Positions 24,405 to 32,951 are shown, counted from the stretch's first letter. The stretch: 33,599 nt of DNA from ZC4RG17 sp036380875 (GCA_036380875.1 DASVDX010000093.1:1-33599), one strand, 5' to 3'. Notes: generated by a model not told the origin, from the sequence alone. A program made the numbers and translations.

Positions 24405-25574
24405 TCACCTTCGACTCGACCGAAGTCGTGCAGCCCGCGATCGCAGATACCGCTGTTCGGGGATGCTCAGTGTTCGGTCGGCGGCCAACTGGTGGTCGAT
24501 CACCGCTGCGTCCAGGTCGCCTGCCATCTCCAACAGATGGGCCCGGACGGCGTGGAGGCGATGCGTGTGCGCCAGGTCTTCCTCGTCCACTGTCTTGGAG
24601 AGCTCATCGAGTGCCGCTCCCGCGCCGTGGATCATGGCGAAGGCGACGACCCGATTGAGGGTGACCATCGGGCCCGGCGTCAGCAGTTGGAGCATGTCGT
24701 AGAGAACCAGGATCTGGCGCCAATCCGTTTCCTCTGGAGTCTTCGCTTCGTCGTGGACGGCGGCGATGGCCGCCTGGATCTGGTAGGGGCCCAGGGGACC
24801 GGATTCCAGGGCTGCCGTGAGAAGCGCTGTCCCTTCCCTGATGGCTTCTTTGTCCCAGAGGCTGCGATCTTGCTCGGCCAGCGGAACGAGGCTGCCGTCG
24901 GCCCCGGTTCGTGCCGGTCTCCGGGCGTCGGTCAGGAGCATCAACGACAAGAGCCCTGTGAGCTCTGTGTCGTGCGGAATGAGCGAGTGCAGTTGGCGGG
25001 TCAGGCGAATCGCTTCGCGACTCAAGTCCACCCGGGTGAGGCTCGGTCCTGCGGTGGCGGCGTACCCTTCGTTGAAGATGAGGTACAGCACCTTCTCGAC
25101 GGCTGCGAGGCGATCGGTCCACGCTGTTTCGGCAGGCATCGCGAACTCGGCGCCGGCGGCGCGGATCGCCTGCTTCGCCCGGCTGATTCGTTGCCCCATC
25201 GTCGACTCCGGGACGAGAAAGGCGCGGGCTATCTCCACCGTCGTGAACCCGCCCACGGCCCGAAGTGTCAGCGCCACCTGCGAGGCGGTTGTCAACGAGG
25301 GGTGACAGCAGAGGAAGAAGAGAGTCAACACGTCGTCGTCGGCGGTTTCGCATGACGCGGCATTCTCTGCCGCTGCCTCCTCCCGGCGGTGTCGGGCCGA
25401 GTCGCGGCGCCACATTTCGATCAGGCGGCGGGAGGCGACCGTTGTGAGCCACGCCAGGGGGTTCAGCGGCACTCCGTCGGAAGCCCACTGATTCGCTGCT
25501 GCAATCAGTGCTTCCTGTACGGCGTCTTCGGCGCCGTCGAAGTCCCGGTAACGGCGCGCCAACCGACCCAGCAC
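24405..25574 (-). CDS. ECF sigma factor, ECF42-type with C-terminal TPR-like domain
   Basis: The product (389 residues from GTG 25574) has a sigma-2 region with FDGAEDAVQEALIAAANQWASDG, a sigma-4 helix-turn-helix (VALTLRAVGGFTTVEIARAFLVP and STMGQRISRAKQAIR) and a long helical tail (RLAAVEKVLYLIFNEGYAA..., then ETDWRQILVLYDMLQLLTPG..., NRVVAFAMIHGAGAAL) typical of ECF42 proteins, whose tail is required for activity. The partner DGPF gene lies immediately upstream, as expected for the group. The start is a problem. The frame is open back to a TAG at 25646, and the segment TPLLRDLAPKVLGRLARRYR matches the family N-terminus, yet no ATG, GTG or TTG lies between that TAG and GTG 25574. The GTG would cut into the first sigma-2 helix. 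Confidence 0.85.
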   Translation of the reverse strand: MLGRLARRYRDFDGAEDAVQEALIAAANQWASDGVPLNPLAWLTTVASRRLIEMWRRDSARHRREEAAAENAASCETADDDVLTLFFLCCHPSLTTASQVALTLRAVGGFTTVEIARAFLVPESTMGQRISRAKQAIRAAGAEFAMPAETAWTDRLAAVEKVLYLIFNEGYAATAGPSLTRVDLSREAIRLTRQLHSLIPHDTELTGLLSLMLLTDARRPARTGADGSLVPLAEQDRSLWDKEAIREGTALLTAALESGPLGPYQIQAAIAAVHDEAKTPEETDWRQILVLYDMLQLLTPGPMVTLNRVVAFAMIHGAGAALDELSKTVDEEDLAHTHRLHAVRAHLLEMAGDLDAAVIDHQLAADRTLSIPEQRYLRSRAARLRSSRR

Positions 25575-25643
25575 CTTGGGAGCCAGGTCCCGGAGGAGGG
25601 GTGTGAACTCCTCGCTGTGCAGGGGTCGAGTGCTCGGCTCCGT

Positions 25644-26021
25644 CTACATCTCCAATGCGCGATATGTCATGACAGGGCGAATCTCCACGAAGCCCAGGTC
25701 GCCTTCCGCTTCCGGGATTCGGCTGGCGATCTCTTGTGCTCGCCCCAGGCTCTCGCACTCCAACAGGTAGATTCCGGCCAGTTGCTCCTTCGTTTCAGCG
25801 AACGGCCCGTCCGTCTTCACGACCTGATCCCCATTCGTCGTGACGCGAGAACCATGTGACTCCTCGGCCAGCGACTCGGCGACGATGAGCTCACCTGAAG
25901 CGGCCAACTCCTCGTTCAGGGCTCGATAGAACTCGAGACTTTCCGATCGTTCCTCATCGGTGAGCGACTCCCAGATCTGGCGGGTGCCGGGGTTCTGGTA
26001 GATCAGCAGCAGGTACTTCAT
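25644..26021 (-). CDS. YCII-related DGPF-domain protein
   Basis: The 125-residue protein begins MKYLLLIYQNPGTRQIWESL and contains the family's name motif TDGPFAETKEQLAGIYLLEC (about 80-99), followed by IPEAEGDLGFVEIRPVM. DGPF proteins are small ferredoxin-fold proteins that are genetic and probably regulatory partners of ECF42 sigma factors; their biochemical role is not settled. ATG at 26021 is preceded by AGGAAGGA. An upstream in-frame codon at 26084 would extend into the inverted repeat and lacks a ribosome site. The stop TAG is in frame with the sigma gene that follows. Confidence 0.92.
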   Translation of the reverse strand: MKYLLLIYQNPGTRQIWESLTDEERSESLEFYRALNEELAASGELIVAESLAEESHGSRVTTNGDQVVKTDGPFAETKEQLAGIYLLECESLGRAQEIASRIPEAEGDLGFVEIRPVMTYRALEM

Positions 26022-26052
26022 CGTGTCCTTCCTCGAGGAATTTGCTCCTACC

Positions 26053-26085
26053 GATGTCGAAACCGATGCCCTCGGTTTCGACATC
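26053..26085. promoter_or_regulatory. Perfect 14-bp inverted repeat between divergent genes (candidate operator)
   Basis: GATGTCGAAACCGA (26053-26066) is exactly repeated in inverse as TCGGTTTCGACATC (26072-26085) around TGCCC. It lies 31 bp upstream of the DGPF start and 37 bp upstream of the SMP-30 start, so it could control both divergent units as a dimer binding site. As RNA it would also form a 14-pair hairpin. No T tract follows on either strand. Confidence 0.65.
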
Positions 26086-26122
26086 TGGTCGAACCTGCAA
26101 CGTCCCCTAGGAGGAGCTATCC

Positions 26123-26966
26123 ATGGAGTTCACCCGTGAAACTACGCTTCAGGTCCGCCTTTCCGGACTGATTTTTCCCGAGTCGCCCCGGTGGCGCCAC
26201 GGCCGACTGTGGCTGGCCGACTGGGGAGCACAAGAGATCATCCGCCTGGGCCCCAATGGCCGCGAGGAGATCACTTCCGACCTGGCTGCAGTCGGCGCCA
26301 TCGATCACCTTCCAGATGGTGCCTCGTCGTGGTGGATCCGGTCGAGTCGGCTCTGATGCGGATCGAAAACGACGGCTCAGTGGAAAGAGTTGCCGACCTC
26401 GCTCCGTTCGGCACTCATCCCTGGAACGACATCGTTGTCGACGGCCGGGGTAACGCCTACATCAACAACCTGGGCTTCCGCTACCCGGCAGAAGAGTATT
26501 CCCCCGGCTCGATCGTGATGGTGGGCGGCGATGGATCGATCAAGCATGTCGCCGACGGCTTGGCTTTCCCGAACGGCATGGCCGTGACGCCGGACAACAC
26601 CACCCTCATCGTTGCTGAGTCCTATGGGAAGCGCCTCGCAGCCTTCGACATCGAGGCGGACGGTTCGCTGTCGAATCGCCGAACCTGGGCCGACGTGGAG
26701 GGCCACCCCGACGGAATCTGCCTCGATGCGAGTGGCGCTGTTTGGTACGCCGACGTGCCGAACCAGCGGTGCGTCGCGTCATGGAGGGTGGAAAGGTGTT
26801 GGATGTCGTTGAACTCGACCAAGGGTGCTTCGCCTGCATGCTCGGTGGGCAAGACCGGAGGAACCTTTTCATGTTGACCAACCAGTGGAACGACGACGGG
26901 GTTTCAGAGCCTTCCGGTCGGGTCTTGTCGATCGAGGCTTCGGTTCCCGGAGTTGGATGGCCGTGA
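26123..26966 (+). pseudogene. SMP-30/gluconolactonase-family gene with two frameshifts
   Basis: Three successive reading frames together encode one SMP-30/LRE-like beta-propeller hydrolase of about 280 residues, the normal length. Frame one (from ATG 26123, after AGGAGGA) reads LSGLIFPESPRWRHGRLWLA to AIDHLPDG near 26320. Frame two continues with VVDPVESALMRIENDGSVER, FGTHPWNDIVVDGRGNAYIN, LAFPNGMAVTPDNTTLIVAE and HPDGICLDASGAVWYADVPN to about 26765. Frame three finishes with GGKVLDVVELDQGCFACMLG and the family-typical C-terminus EASVPGVGWP, stop at 26966. Each shift is minus one, as from a one-base deletion. Metal residues (Glu of FPESPRW, Asn of YINN/FPNG, Asp of HPDG) are kept. Either a recent pseudogene or two sequence errors. 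Confidence 0.85.
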
Positions 26967-26991
26967 GTGGGGCGTAGGGAAGAGGGAGCTG

Positions 26992-27270
26992 ATGACACAC
27001 ATCGACAAGACCTTCACGGCGGCTCTGGAGAAGAGCCCGGCCCCTGGCGGCTGGACCTACATCGTCACCGACTGGACCGCAGAATTCTTCGGCACCCGGG
27101 GCCTCGTCAAGGTGTCGGGCACCGTCGACGGACATCCTTTCACGAGCGCATTCATGGCGCTGGGCGACGGACGTCACAAGCTGCCGATCAAGGCCGACAT
27201 CCGGGCCGCGATCGGAAAGGAGGCGGGCGATACCGTCATGGTGCATCTGACCGAACGGGTCGAGGAATAG
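26992..27270 (+). CDS. DUF1905 domain protein
   Basis: The 92-residue protein fits the small beta-barrel family DUF1905: FTAALEKSPAPGGWTYIVTD, TRGLVKVSGTVDGHPFTSAF, then GDGRHKLPIKADIRAAIGKE and GDTVMVHLTER. Function is unknown. GGGAG 4 bp before ATG 26992 sets the start; an earlier in-frame ATG at 26953 lies inside the end of the preceding SMP-30 frame and lacks such a site. It is probably cotranscribed with the broken SMP-30 gene, 25 bp upstream. Confidence 0.85.
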   Translation: MTHIDKTFTAALEKSPAPGGWTYIVTDWTAEFFGTRGLVKVSGTVDGHPFTSAFMALGDGRHKLPIKADIRAAIGKEAGDTVMVHLTERVEE

Positions 27271-27295
27271 TCCGAGCGAGTCTCACCGGATCGGA

Positions 27296-27301
27296 TACTC
27301 T
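27296..27301 (+). promoter_or_regulatory. Candidate -10 element of the FAD oxidoreductase gene
   Basis: TACTCT (27296-27301) fits TANNNT and lies 21 bp before the ATG, leaving room for the AAAGGGAGG ribosome site (27313-27321). No -35 is convincing. Confidence 0.35.
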
Positions 27302-27322
27302 GCACGCCGCAGAAAGGGAGGC

Positions 27323-28690
27323 ATGCAAGACCATCTGGACACCCTGGCTGGGCAACTCAGGGCCCCTCTGATCCGACCCGGTGACCCGGACTACGACCGC
27401 GCCCGCGGCGCCTGGAACCTCATCTACCGCCACGAGCCGGCGGCCGTGATAGAAGCGCGGTCGGTGGACGACGTGGTCGAGGCGGTACATCTGGCGCGGG
27501 ATCTCGGCACGTCGTTGGCCGTCCAGGCAACCGGCCACGGGTTCACCGTTCCTGCTGACGGGACGGTCCTCGTCACGACCGCCGGTCTCGACCGCATCGA
27601 GATCGATGAGTCGGCGGCCGTTGCCCGCATAGGTGCGGGGGTGAAATGGGGTGCGGTCCTGGAATCGGCGCAACCGCTGGGCCTGGCTCCGCTACTCGGG
27701 TCCTCTCCCGACGTGGGCGCCATCGGCTACACACTCGGCGGGGGGTTCGGGTGGCTGGGGCGGCGCTACGGCCTCGCCGCCGACCACGTCAAGTCGTTCA
27801 CCGTCGTCCTCGCCGATGGTTCGGTGGTCACCGCGTCCGACGTCGTCAACCCGGACCTGTTCTGGGCGCTGCGGGGAGGAGGGCACGGCAACCTCGGAGT
27901 CGTGGTCGAGATGGAGATCGGGCTCGTCCCGGTCACGCAGGTGTACGCCGGGAACCTGCTCTATCCGATCGAAGCAGCAACCGAGGTCTTCGAGCGTTAC
28001 CGCGAGTGGTCGCCGGGCCTCACGGACGATTTCACGACCGCCTTCACGATCATGAACTACCCGCCGATCGAAGACGTACCGGAACCGGTGCGGGGGCGCT
28101 CTTTCGCCATAGTGCGCGGGTGCCATTGTGGCGATGAGGCCGAAGCCGCGGCTCTGGTCGATGAGTGGCGCGCTTGGCGCGAGCCCGCTATCGACATGTT
28201 CGGGCCGATGCCCTTCACCGAAATCGCTGCTGTCTCACAAGACCCGATCGACCCCGTCCCCGCCATGAGCACGGGTTACTGGCTCACTGGCCTCGGCCCG
28301 GATGTGGTCGAAGCGATGGTCGAGGTAGCTGCCGCCGGAGACCAGCCCTCGCCGGTCATCTTCGCCGAAACTCGTCATGCCGGTGGCGCCATCTCACGGC
28401 CCGCCGCCGACACCGCCTTCACGGCTCGGAACACGGACCGGATGCTCCAGGTGGTGGCCCTGACGCCGGGTGCGGAGGCGATTGCCGACACGGAGGCCCG
28501 TTTCGAGAGGCTCCGGCGCCATCTCGGCGACCGCATCGCCGGTCCCTACCTCAACTTCATGGAAGGCGAGGAGAGGGCCGGGTCCGGGGCCAGCGCCTTC
28601 TCCGGAGAGGCCTGGCAACGCCTGGTGGCCGTCAAGCAGGCGGTCGACCCGGACGGTGTGTTCTCCCACGGCATCCAGATCGACATCTGA
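27323..28690 (+). CDS. FAD-linked oxidoreductase, berberine-bridge/6-HDNO-like
   Basis: The 455-residue enzyme has the PCMH-type FAD-binding domain: IYRHEPAAVIEARSVDDVVE (about 34-53), the flavin-linking motif VQATGHGFTVPADG with His72 in the place of the 8-alpha-histidyl residue, and GYTLGGGFGWLGRRYGLAAD. The second cysteinyl-flavin site of berberine-bridge enzymes is absent, so it resembles singly linked 6-hydroxynicotine oxidase types. The C-terminal segment YLNFMEGEE...VKQAVDPDGVFSHGI is the BBE domain. It oxidises an unknown alcohol, amine or sugar. A small GCGACA/TGTCGC hairpin (28693-28708) lies just after the stop but lacks a T tract. Confidence 0.92.
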   Translation: MQDHLDTLAGQLRAPLIRPGDPDYDRARGAWNLIYRHEPAAVIEARSVDDVVEAVHLARDLGTSLAVQATGHGFTVPADGTVLVTTAGLDRIEIDESAAVARIGAGVKWGAVLESAQPLGLAPLLGSSPDVGAIGYTLGGGFGWLGRRYGLAADHVKSFTVVLADGSVVTASDVVNPDLFWALRGGGHGNLGVVVEMEIGLVPVTQVYAGNLLYPIEAATEVFERYREWSPGLTDDFTTAFTIMNYPPIEDVPEPVRGRSFAIVRGCHCGDEAEAAALVDEWRAWREPAIDMFGPMPFTEIAAVSQDPIDPVPAMSTGYWLTGLGPDVVEAMVEVAAAGDQPSPVIFAETRHAGGAISRPAADTAFTARNTDRMLQVVALTPGAEAIADTEARFERLRRHLGDRIAGPYLNFMEGEERAGSGASAFSGEAWQRLVAVKQAVDPDGVFSHGIQIDI

Positions 28691-28734
28691 CGGCGACAGA
28701 GCTGTCGCATTGCCGTTCGGATCTATCGCCTCTG

Positions 28735-28761
28735 TTCACTCCGACGAAACATTCTCGCAAC
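28735..28761 (+). promoter_or_regulatory. GlnR-like box upstream of amtB-glnK-glnD
   Basis: TTCAC (28735-28739), N6, GAAAC (28746-28750), N6, GCAAC (28757-28761) reproduces three of four half-sites of the actinobacterial GlnR consensus gTnAC-n6-GaAAC-n6-GtnAC-n6-GAAAC, with exact 6-bp spacings. The fourth half-site position (28768-28772) reads CCGGT and does not match. It ends 55 bp before the amtB ATG. Confidence 0.6.
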
Positions 28762-28816
28762 ACGCCTCCGGTTCTCTCCCCGGCTGAAAGCACCGGGTCC
28801 TCAGAGAGGAGGCACT

Positions 28817-30217
28817 ATGAAACGAAGGCTGATCACGGTGGCGATTCTCGCCGCCAGCCTGTCGATCCTCGTGGCGAGTCCGGCATTCGCTCAAGAGGAG
28901 TCGGCGGCCGCGCCCCAGTGGCTGGTCGACAACCTCTGGATCATGATCGCCGGCATCCTCGTCTTCTCGATGCAGGGCGGCTTCGCCCTCGTCGAAGCGG
29001 GGCTCACCCGGGCGAAGAACGTCGGCAACATCGTCATGAAGAACCTGATGGACTGCATGTTCGGGGTACTGGCATTCGCCCTGATCGGCTACGCCATCGG
29101 GTTCAGCGGCCAGGAACTGCTGGGAGGATGGTTCGGGTTCGGCTTCGGGGTGCCCGGCATAGAGAGCACGAACGCTGACGGCGGTCTGTTGCCGGCCACG
29201 TTCTTCTTCTTTCAGGCAGCCTTCGCCGCCACCGCCGCCACCATCGTCTCGGGGGCGATGGCCGAACGGACGAAGTTCAGGGCCTACATCATCTACAGCA
29301 TCGTGATCACCGCCCTGGTCTACCCGGTGGTGTTGCGCTGGACGTGGGGAGGCGGGTGGCTGGCTCAACTCGATGTCCCGTTCTCCGACTTCGCCGGTTC
29401 CACGATCGTCCACGCCACCGGCGGGTGGACAGCGATGATGGGCGCCTGGATCCTCGGGCCGAGGCTCGGCAAGTACACGAAGGACGGGAAGTTGCGTCCC
29501 ATCCCGGGTCACTCGATCCCCTTCGTGATCCTGGGCGCCTTCATCCTCTTCATCGGATGGTTCGGCTTCAACCCCGGCTCGGAGTTGGCCGTGGACGAAT
29601 TCGTGATGCCGATCGCCTTGAAGACGCTGATCGCCGGGTGCGCCGGTTCGGTGGCGGCGATGATCGTCAACTGGATGCGGGACGGAAAGCCCGACGTGTC
29701 CATGGCGGCCAACGGCCTCCTCGCCGGCCTGGTGGCGGTCACCGCCCCCGTCGGCACCATCGAGACCTGGGCGGCGGCTTTGATCGGGGCAATCGGCGGC
29801 GTGATCGTGGTCTTTTCGGTGGCGTTCTTCGATCGGGTCAAGATCGACGACCCAGTCGGCGCCATCTCTGTCCACGGCGTCGTGGGGACCTGGGGGACGC
29901 TCTCGATCGGCCTTTTCGCCCGCTACGACGACGCCTTCCTCGGGCGGGAGAACGCCGGTCTGTTATATGGCGGCGGCTTCGATCAGCTGGGCACCCAGCT
30001 CATCTTCGTGCTCGTCCACTTCGTCTTCGTCGTGGTGGCGACCGGCCTGCTCTTCCTCCTCATCAAGCGGACTGTCGGTCTGCGGGTCTCGGAGGAAGAG
30101 GAGCTCGCCGGCCTCGATGTCCTCGAGCACGGCTCTCCCGGCTACGGGCTCGATCCCGGCATCCCTGGGGCGGGCAACGTCGGTGCTCCCGCTCCCTCGC
30201 CGGCACCAGGAACGTGA
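28817..30217 (+). CDS. amtB: Ammonium transporter Amt
   Basis: The 466-residue protein is an Amt/MEP/Rh ammonium channel. A cleavable signal peptide is likely (MKRRLITVAILAASLSILVA, then SPAFA-Q). Key pore residues are visible: Asp191 in SDFAGSTIVH, the twin histidines His199 (IVHATGG) and His353 (AISVHGVVGTWG). MQGGFALVEAGLTRAKN and the ATFFFFQAAFAATAATIVSG helix match the family. The cytoplasmic tail after about 420 is Pro/Gly-rich and could meet the PII protein encoded next. AGAGAGGAGG precedes the ATG. It is the first gene of the nitrogen operon and lies behind a GlnR-like box, so induction on nitrogen limitation is likely. Confidence 0.96.
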   Translation: MKRRLITVAILAASLSILVASPAFAQEESAAAPQWLVDNLWIMIAGILVFSMQGGFALVEAGLTRAKNVGNIVMKNLMDCMFGVLAFALIGYAIGFSGQELLGGWFGFGFGVPGIESTNADGGLLPATFFFFQAAFAATAATIVSGAMAERTKFRAYIIYSIVITALVYPVVLRWTWGGGWLAQLDVPFSDFAGSTIVHATGGWTAMMGAWILGPRLGKYTKDGKLRPIPGHSIPFVILGAFILFIGWFGFNPGSELAVDEFVMPIALKTLIAGCAGSVAAMIVNWMRDGKPDVSMAANGLLAGLVAVTAPVGTIETWAAALIGAIGGVIVVFSVAFFDRVKIDDPVGAISVHGVVGTWGTLSIGLFARYDDAFLGRENAGLLYGGGFDQLGTQLIFVLVHFVFVVVATGLLFLLIKRTVGLRVSEEEELAGLDVLEHGSPGYGLDPGIPGAGNVGAPAPSPAPGT

Positions 30218-30278
30218 CGATGCTGAGCACGGAGACCCCAGGGCGCAGTCGGGCTCGAGTCGCAGAAAGGATCGGGAA

Positions 30279-30617
30279 GTGAAGCTGATCATCGCCTACA
30301 TCAAGCCGTTCAAGCTCGAGGACGTCCGTGATGCTCTCAAGGCGGTCGGCGTGTCGGGCATGTCCGTCCACGACATCTCCGGCTTCGGTCGCCAAGCCGG
30401 CCACACCGAGGTGTACCGGGGCGCCGAGTACGAGGTGGCGTTCGTGCCGAAGGTGCGGATCGAGATCCTCGTCCCCGACGACCTGGCCTGGCCGGCGGTG
30501 AGCGCCATCGAGACTACCGCCGCCACGGGCGAGATCGGCGACGGCAAGATCGCCGTCCTGCCGGTCGAAGAGGTGGTGAGGATACGCACCGGTGAGCGCG
30601 GCGCCGAGGCTGTCTGA
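30279..30617 (+). CDS. glnK: PII nitrogen-regulatory protein
   Basis: The 112-residue PII protein begins at GTG 30279 with AAAGGA upstream, giving MKLIIAYIKPFKLEDVRDAL. The T-loop reads GRQAGHTEVYRGAEYEVAFV, with Tyr51 (in RGAEY) conserved as the site modified by GlnD. IGDGKIAVLPVEEVVRIRTG is the C-terminal ATP/2-oxoglutarate-binding region. As a trimer it reports 2-oxoglutarate and energy state and can plug Amt. It follows amtB by 61 bp and overlaps glnD by 26 bp. Named glnK for the amt linkage; glnB would be the alternative name. Confidence 0.95.
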   Translation: MKLIIAYIKPFKLEDVRDALKAVGVSGMSVHDISGFGRQAGHTEVYRGAEYEVAFVPKVRIEILVPDDLAWPAVSAIETTAATGEIGDGKIAVLPVEEVVRIRTGERGAEAV

Positions 30618-32865
30618 GACGCCGGGCCCCCTGCGTGAATTCCTGGAGTGTCGGCAGGCGCTCCGGGGGGAGCGGGTCGGAGCAGGAGGTGAGGAGGTGT
30701 GCACCCTCCTCACCTCGACGCTCGACAACGCAATCCGGGAGATCGCTTCGGATCTCGATCCGGACTTGACGGTGGTCGCGGTCGGCGGATATGGACGGGG
30801 AGAGCTGAGCCTCTTCTCCGACGTGGACCTGTTGCTCCTCCACGACCGCCGCGACCCCGGTGATGCGGCGTCGGTGCTCTTCCGCCCCCTGTGGGACGCC
30901 GGACTTCGGGTCGGACACTCCGTGCGTCACATCGCCGAGGCCGTTGTCGCCGCTCGCTCCGGCTTCGACACCTACACCACCCTCCTCACGGGGCGGTGGC
31001 TGAGCGGCGACGTCGGACTGTTCGACCGCTTGCATCGGACGGTGGCCTCGGTGACCCGGGCCCGACCTCTCCGGCGTTACCTTGTCGCCGAGGAGCGGGA
31101 GAGGCGCCGCCGCAATCCCTACCTCGTCATGGAAGTCGACGTGAAGTCCGGTCGCGGAGGCCTGAGGACGCTCCACGGATTCGAGTGGGAACGGCGCCGC
31201 GAGGAGATGATCGGGAGGTTTTCGCCTCCTCCCGGGCCGGAGGAAGCCGAGGCGCGCCGCACTCTCCTCGCCGTGCGCAACGCCCTCCACGCCGCCGCCG
31301 GCCGGGCTCACGACGCGTTCACCTATGAGCTGCGCGAGCATGCCGCCCGCTGGCTCGACATGGATCCCTACGACCTCGCCAGCCGTCTGGTCGAGACGAC
31401 CCAGCAAGTGGACCACCTCGCCAACATCCGCTGGCCCGAATTGCTGGATGAGCCATCCCGCAAGGAGAGACGGCAGCGCCGTCGGCGGCCACCGCGTACC
31501 CGTGAAGGGGTGTCGCCGGCGGAACTGGCTGAGCTCTTGAGGGGCGGAGAGGAAGGGCGCCACCGACTGTTGCCACTGCTGGATGAGGTGATTCCCGCTT
31601 GGCCGCAGATCATTGCGGTCCCACAGTTGGAGCCGTTCCATGACCATCCCGTGGTCGCCCACCTGTGGCGGACCGTCGACGAGATGCAGGCACTCATCCA
31701 CAACGATCCCCATTACGCCGCCATCGCCGAGGAAGTGGGTTCGGCCGACCTGCTGACCTTGGCCGCTTTCCTCCACGACATCGGCAAAGGGCAGGACGGC
31801 GACCACTCAGTGATCGGCGCAGAGATCGCACGGGACTTCTGCCGGCGGATGGGGATCACCGGCTCCGACGCCCTGTTGTTGGGGGACGCCGTGCGTCATC
31901 ACTTGCTGCTGGCGCGTGCGGCCACCCGGCGCGACCTGGACGACCCCGCCGTGATCGACGAGGTCGCCGACGCCGTAGGCTCCCTGCGTCTGCTGCAGGT
32001 GCTCTACCTGCTGACCGTTGCTGACTCACGGGCTACCGGGCCCGGCGTGTGGAATCGCTGGAAAGAGGTGCTGGTCCGGACGCTTTTCCTGCGGGTCGCC
32101 AGTCGATTTGGTGCAGGCGCACCCCTCCGCCTCGGCACCTCGAGAGAAGAGATCCTGGCGGTGGCGGGCCCAGAGCGCCGTCCCGAGCTGGAGGCCCACC
32201 TCGACGGGCTGCCCGACGAGTATCTGCGAAGTAACACCGTCACCGATGTCCTCTGGCATATCTCCCTCGTCTCCGACCTCACGGAGGACGCCCGCCTGGA
32301 CATCCGGCCCCGTGACGTGGCCGACTCAGCGGTCGTCGTCGGACGGGGGAGGCGCGATCTGCGGCGGCTCGTCGCTCAATCGTTCGCCGCCAACGGGATC
32401 GACGTGCTGGAGGCCCGGATGATGACCCGCGACGACGGGGTCGTCCTCGACACCTTCCGTCTGCGTCCCGACCGCAAGGACGGTCGGGTGGGCGAGAGTC
32501 AATGGGAAGCGGTACAGGCCGATCTACGCGGCGCCCTCGCAGGCAGTGTCGATCTCGGTGAAAAGGTGGCGGCACGCCTCCAGGCATACTCATCCGTCAC
32601 ACCGCCTCCGATCCCGCCCGACGTGAAGGTGGAGATCCAGGGGAGGGGACAGGCAGTAGTGCGTGTTCAGTGCGCCGACCGCATCGGGCGCCTGGCGGAA
32701 ATCATTGCCGCCCTGGAGGACGCCGGCCTCGAAATCCGTCTGGCCAAGGTCGACGGCCGCCTGGGGATGGCAGTCGACACGTTCCACGTCCGGAACCTCG
32801 CCTCGGAAGGCGCCGACACGGTGGATGCGCTGGTGCGCAAGATCTCCGCCTCTATACGGCCTTGA
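30592..32865 (+). CDS. glnD: [Protein-PII] uridylyltransferase/adenylyltransferase GlnD
   Basis: The 757-residue bifunctional enzyme modifies and demodifies Tyr51 of PII. The nucleotidyltransferase motif is VAVGGYGRGELSLFSDVDLL (62-81). VDVKSGRGGLRTLHGFEW is the conserved block that follows. The HD hydrolase motif is FLHDIGKGQDGDHS with His395-Asp396. Two ACT domains end the protein: about 577-630 (DSAVVVGRGRRDLRRLV to VVLDTFRL) and 683-757 (VRVQCADRIGRLAEIIAALE to VDTFHVRN), which sense glutamine. In actinobacteria studied so far GlnD adenylylates rather than uridylylates PII; which applies here cannot be read. GTG start inside glnK marks translational coupling. Length is somewhat shorter than the 850-890 of enterobacterial GlnD. 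Confidence 0.95.
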   Translation: MSAAPRLSETPGPLREFLECRQALRGERVGAGGEEVCTLLTSTLDNAIREIASDLDPDLTVVAVGGYGRGELSLFSDVDLLLLHDRRDPGDAASVLFRPLWDAGLRVGHSVRHIAEAVVAARSGFDTYTTLLTGRWLSGDVGLFDRLHRTVASVTRARPLRRYLVAEERERRRRNPYLVMEVDVKSGRGGLRTLHGFEWERRREEMIGRFSPPPGPEEAEARRTLLAVRNALHAAAGRAHDAFTYELREHAARWLDMDPYDLASRLVETTQQVDHLANIRWPELLDEPSRKERRQRRRRPPRTREGVSPAELAELLRGGEEGRHRLLPLLDEVIPAWPQIIAVPQLEPFHDHPVVAHLWRTVDEMQALIHNDPHYAAIAEEVGSADLLTLAAFLHDIGKGQDGDHSVIGAEIARDFCRRMGITGSDALLLGDAVRHHLLLARAATRRDLDDPAVIDEVADAVGSLRLLQVLYLLTVADSRATGPGVWNRWKEVLVRTLFLRVASRFGAGAPLRLGTSREEILAVAGPERRPELEAHLDGLPDEYLRSNTVTDVLWHISLVSDLTEDARLDIRPRDVADSAVVVGRGRRDLRRLVAQSFAANGIDVLEARMMTRDDGVVLDTFRLRPDRKDGRVGESQWEAVQADLRGALAGSVDLGEKVAARLQAYSSVTPPPIPPDVKVEIQGRGQAVVRVQCADRIGRLAEIIAALEDAGLEIRLAKVDGRLGMAVDTFHVRNLASEGADTVDALVRKISASIRP

Positions 32866-32951
32866 GAGATACGTTTGCCCCACCTGGTCAGCCGGGTAGA
32901 GAGGGTGCGGGGTCACGGAGCGTGGCCCAGACCGTTCTACAAGGAGAAGTA

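Noticed and set aside
28693..28708. GCGACA/TGTCGC hairpin as a terminator of the FAD oxidoreductase
   Set aside because: Six pairs and no T tract; too weak to list as a terminator.
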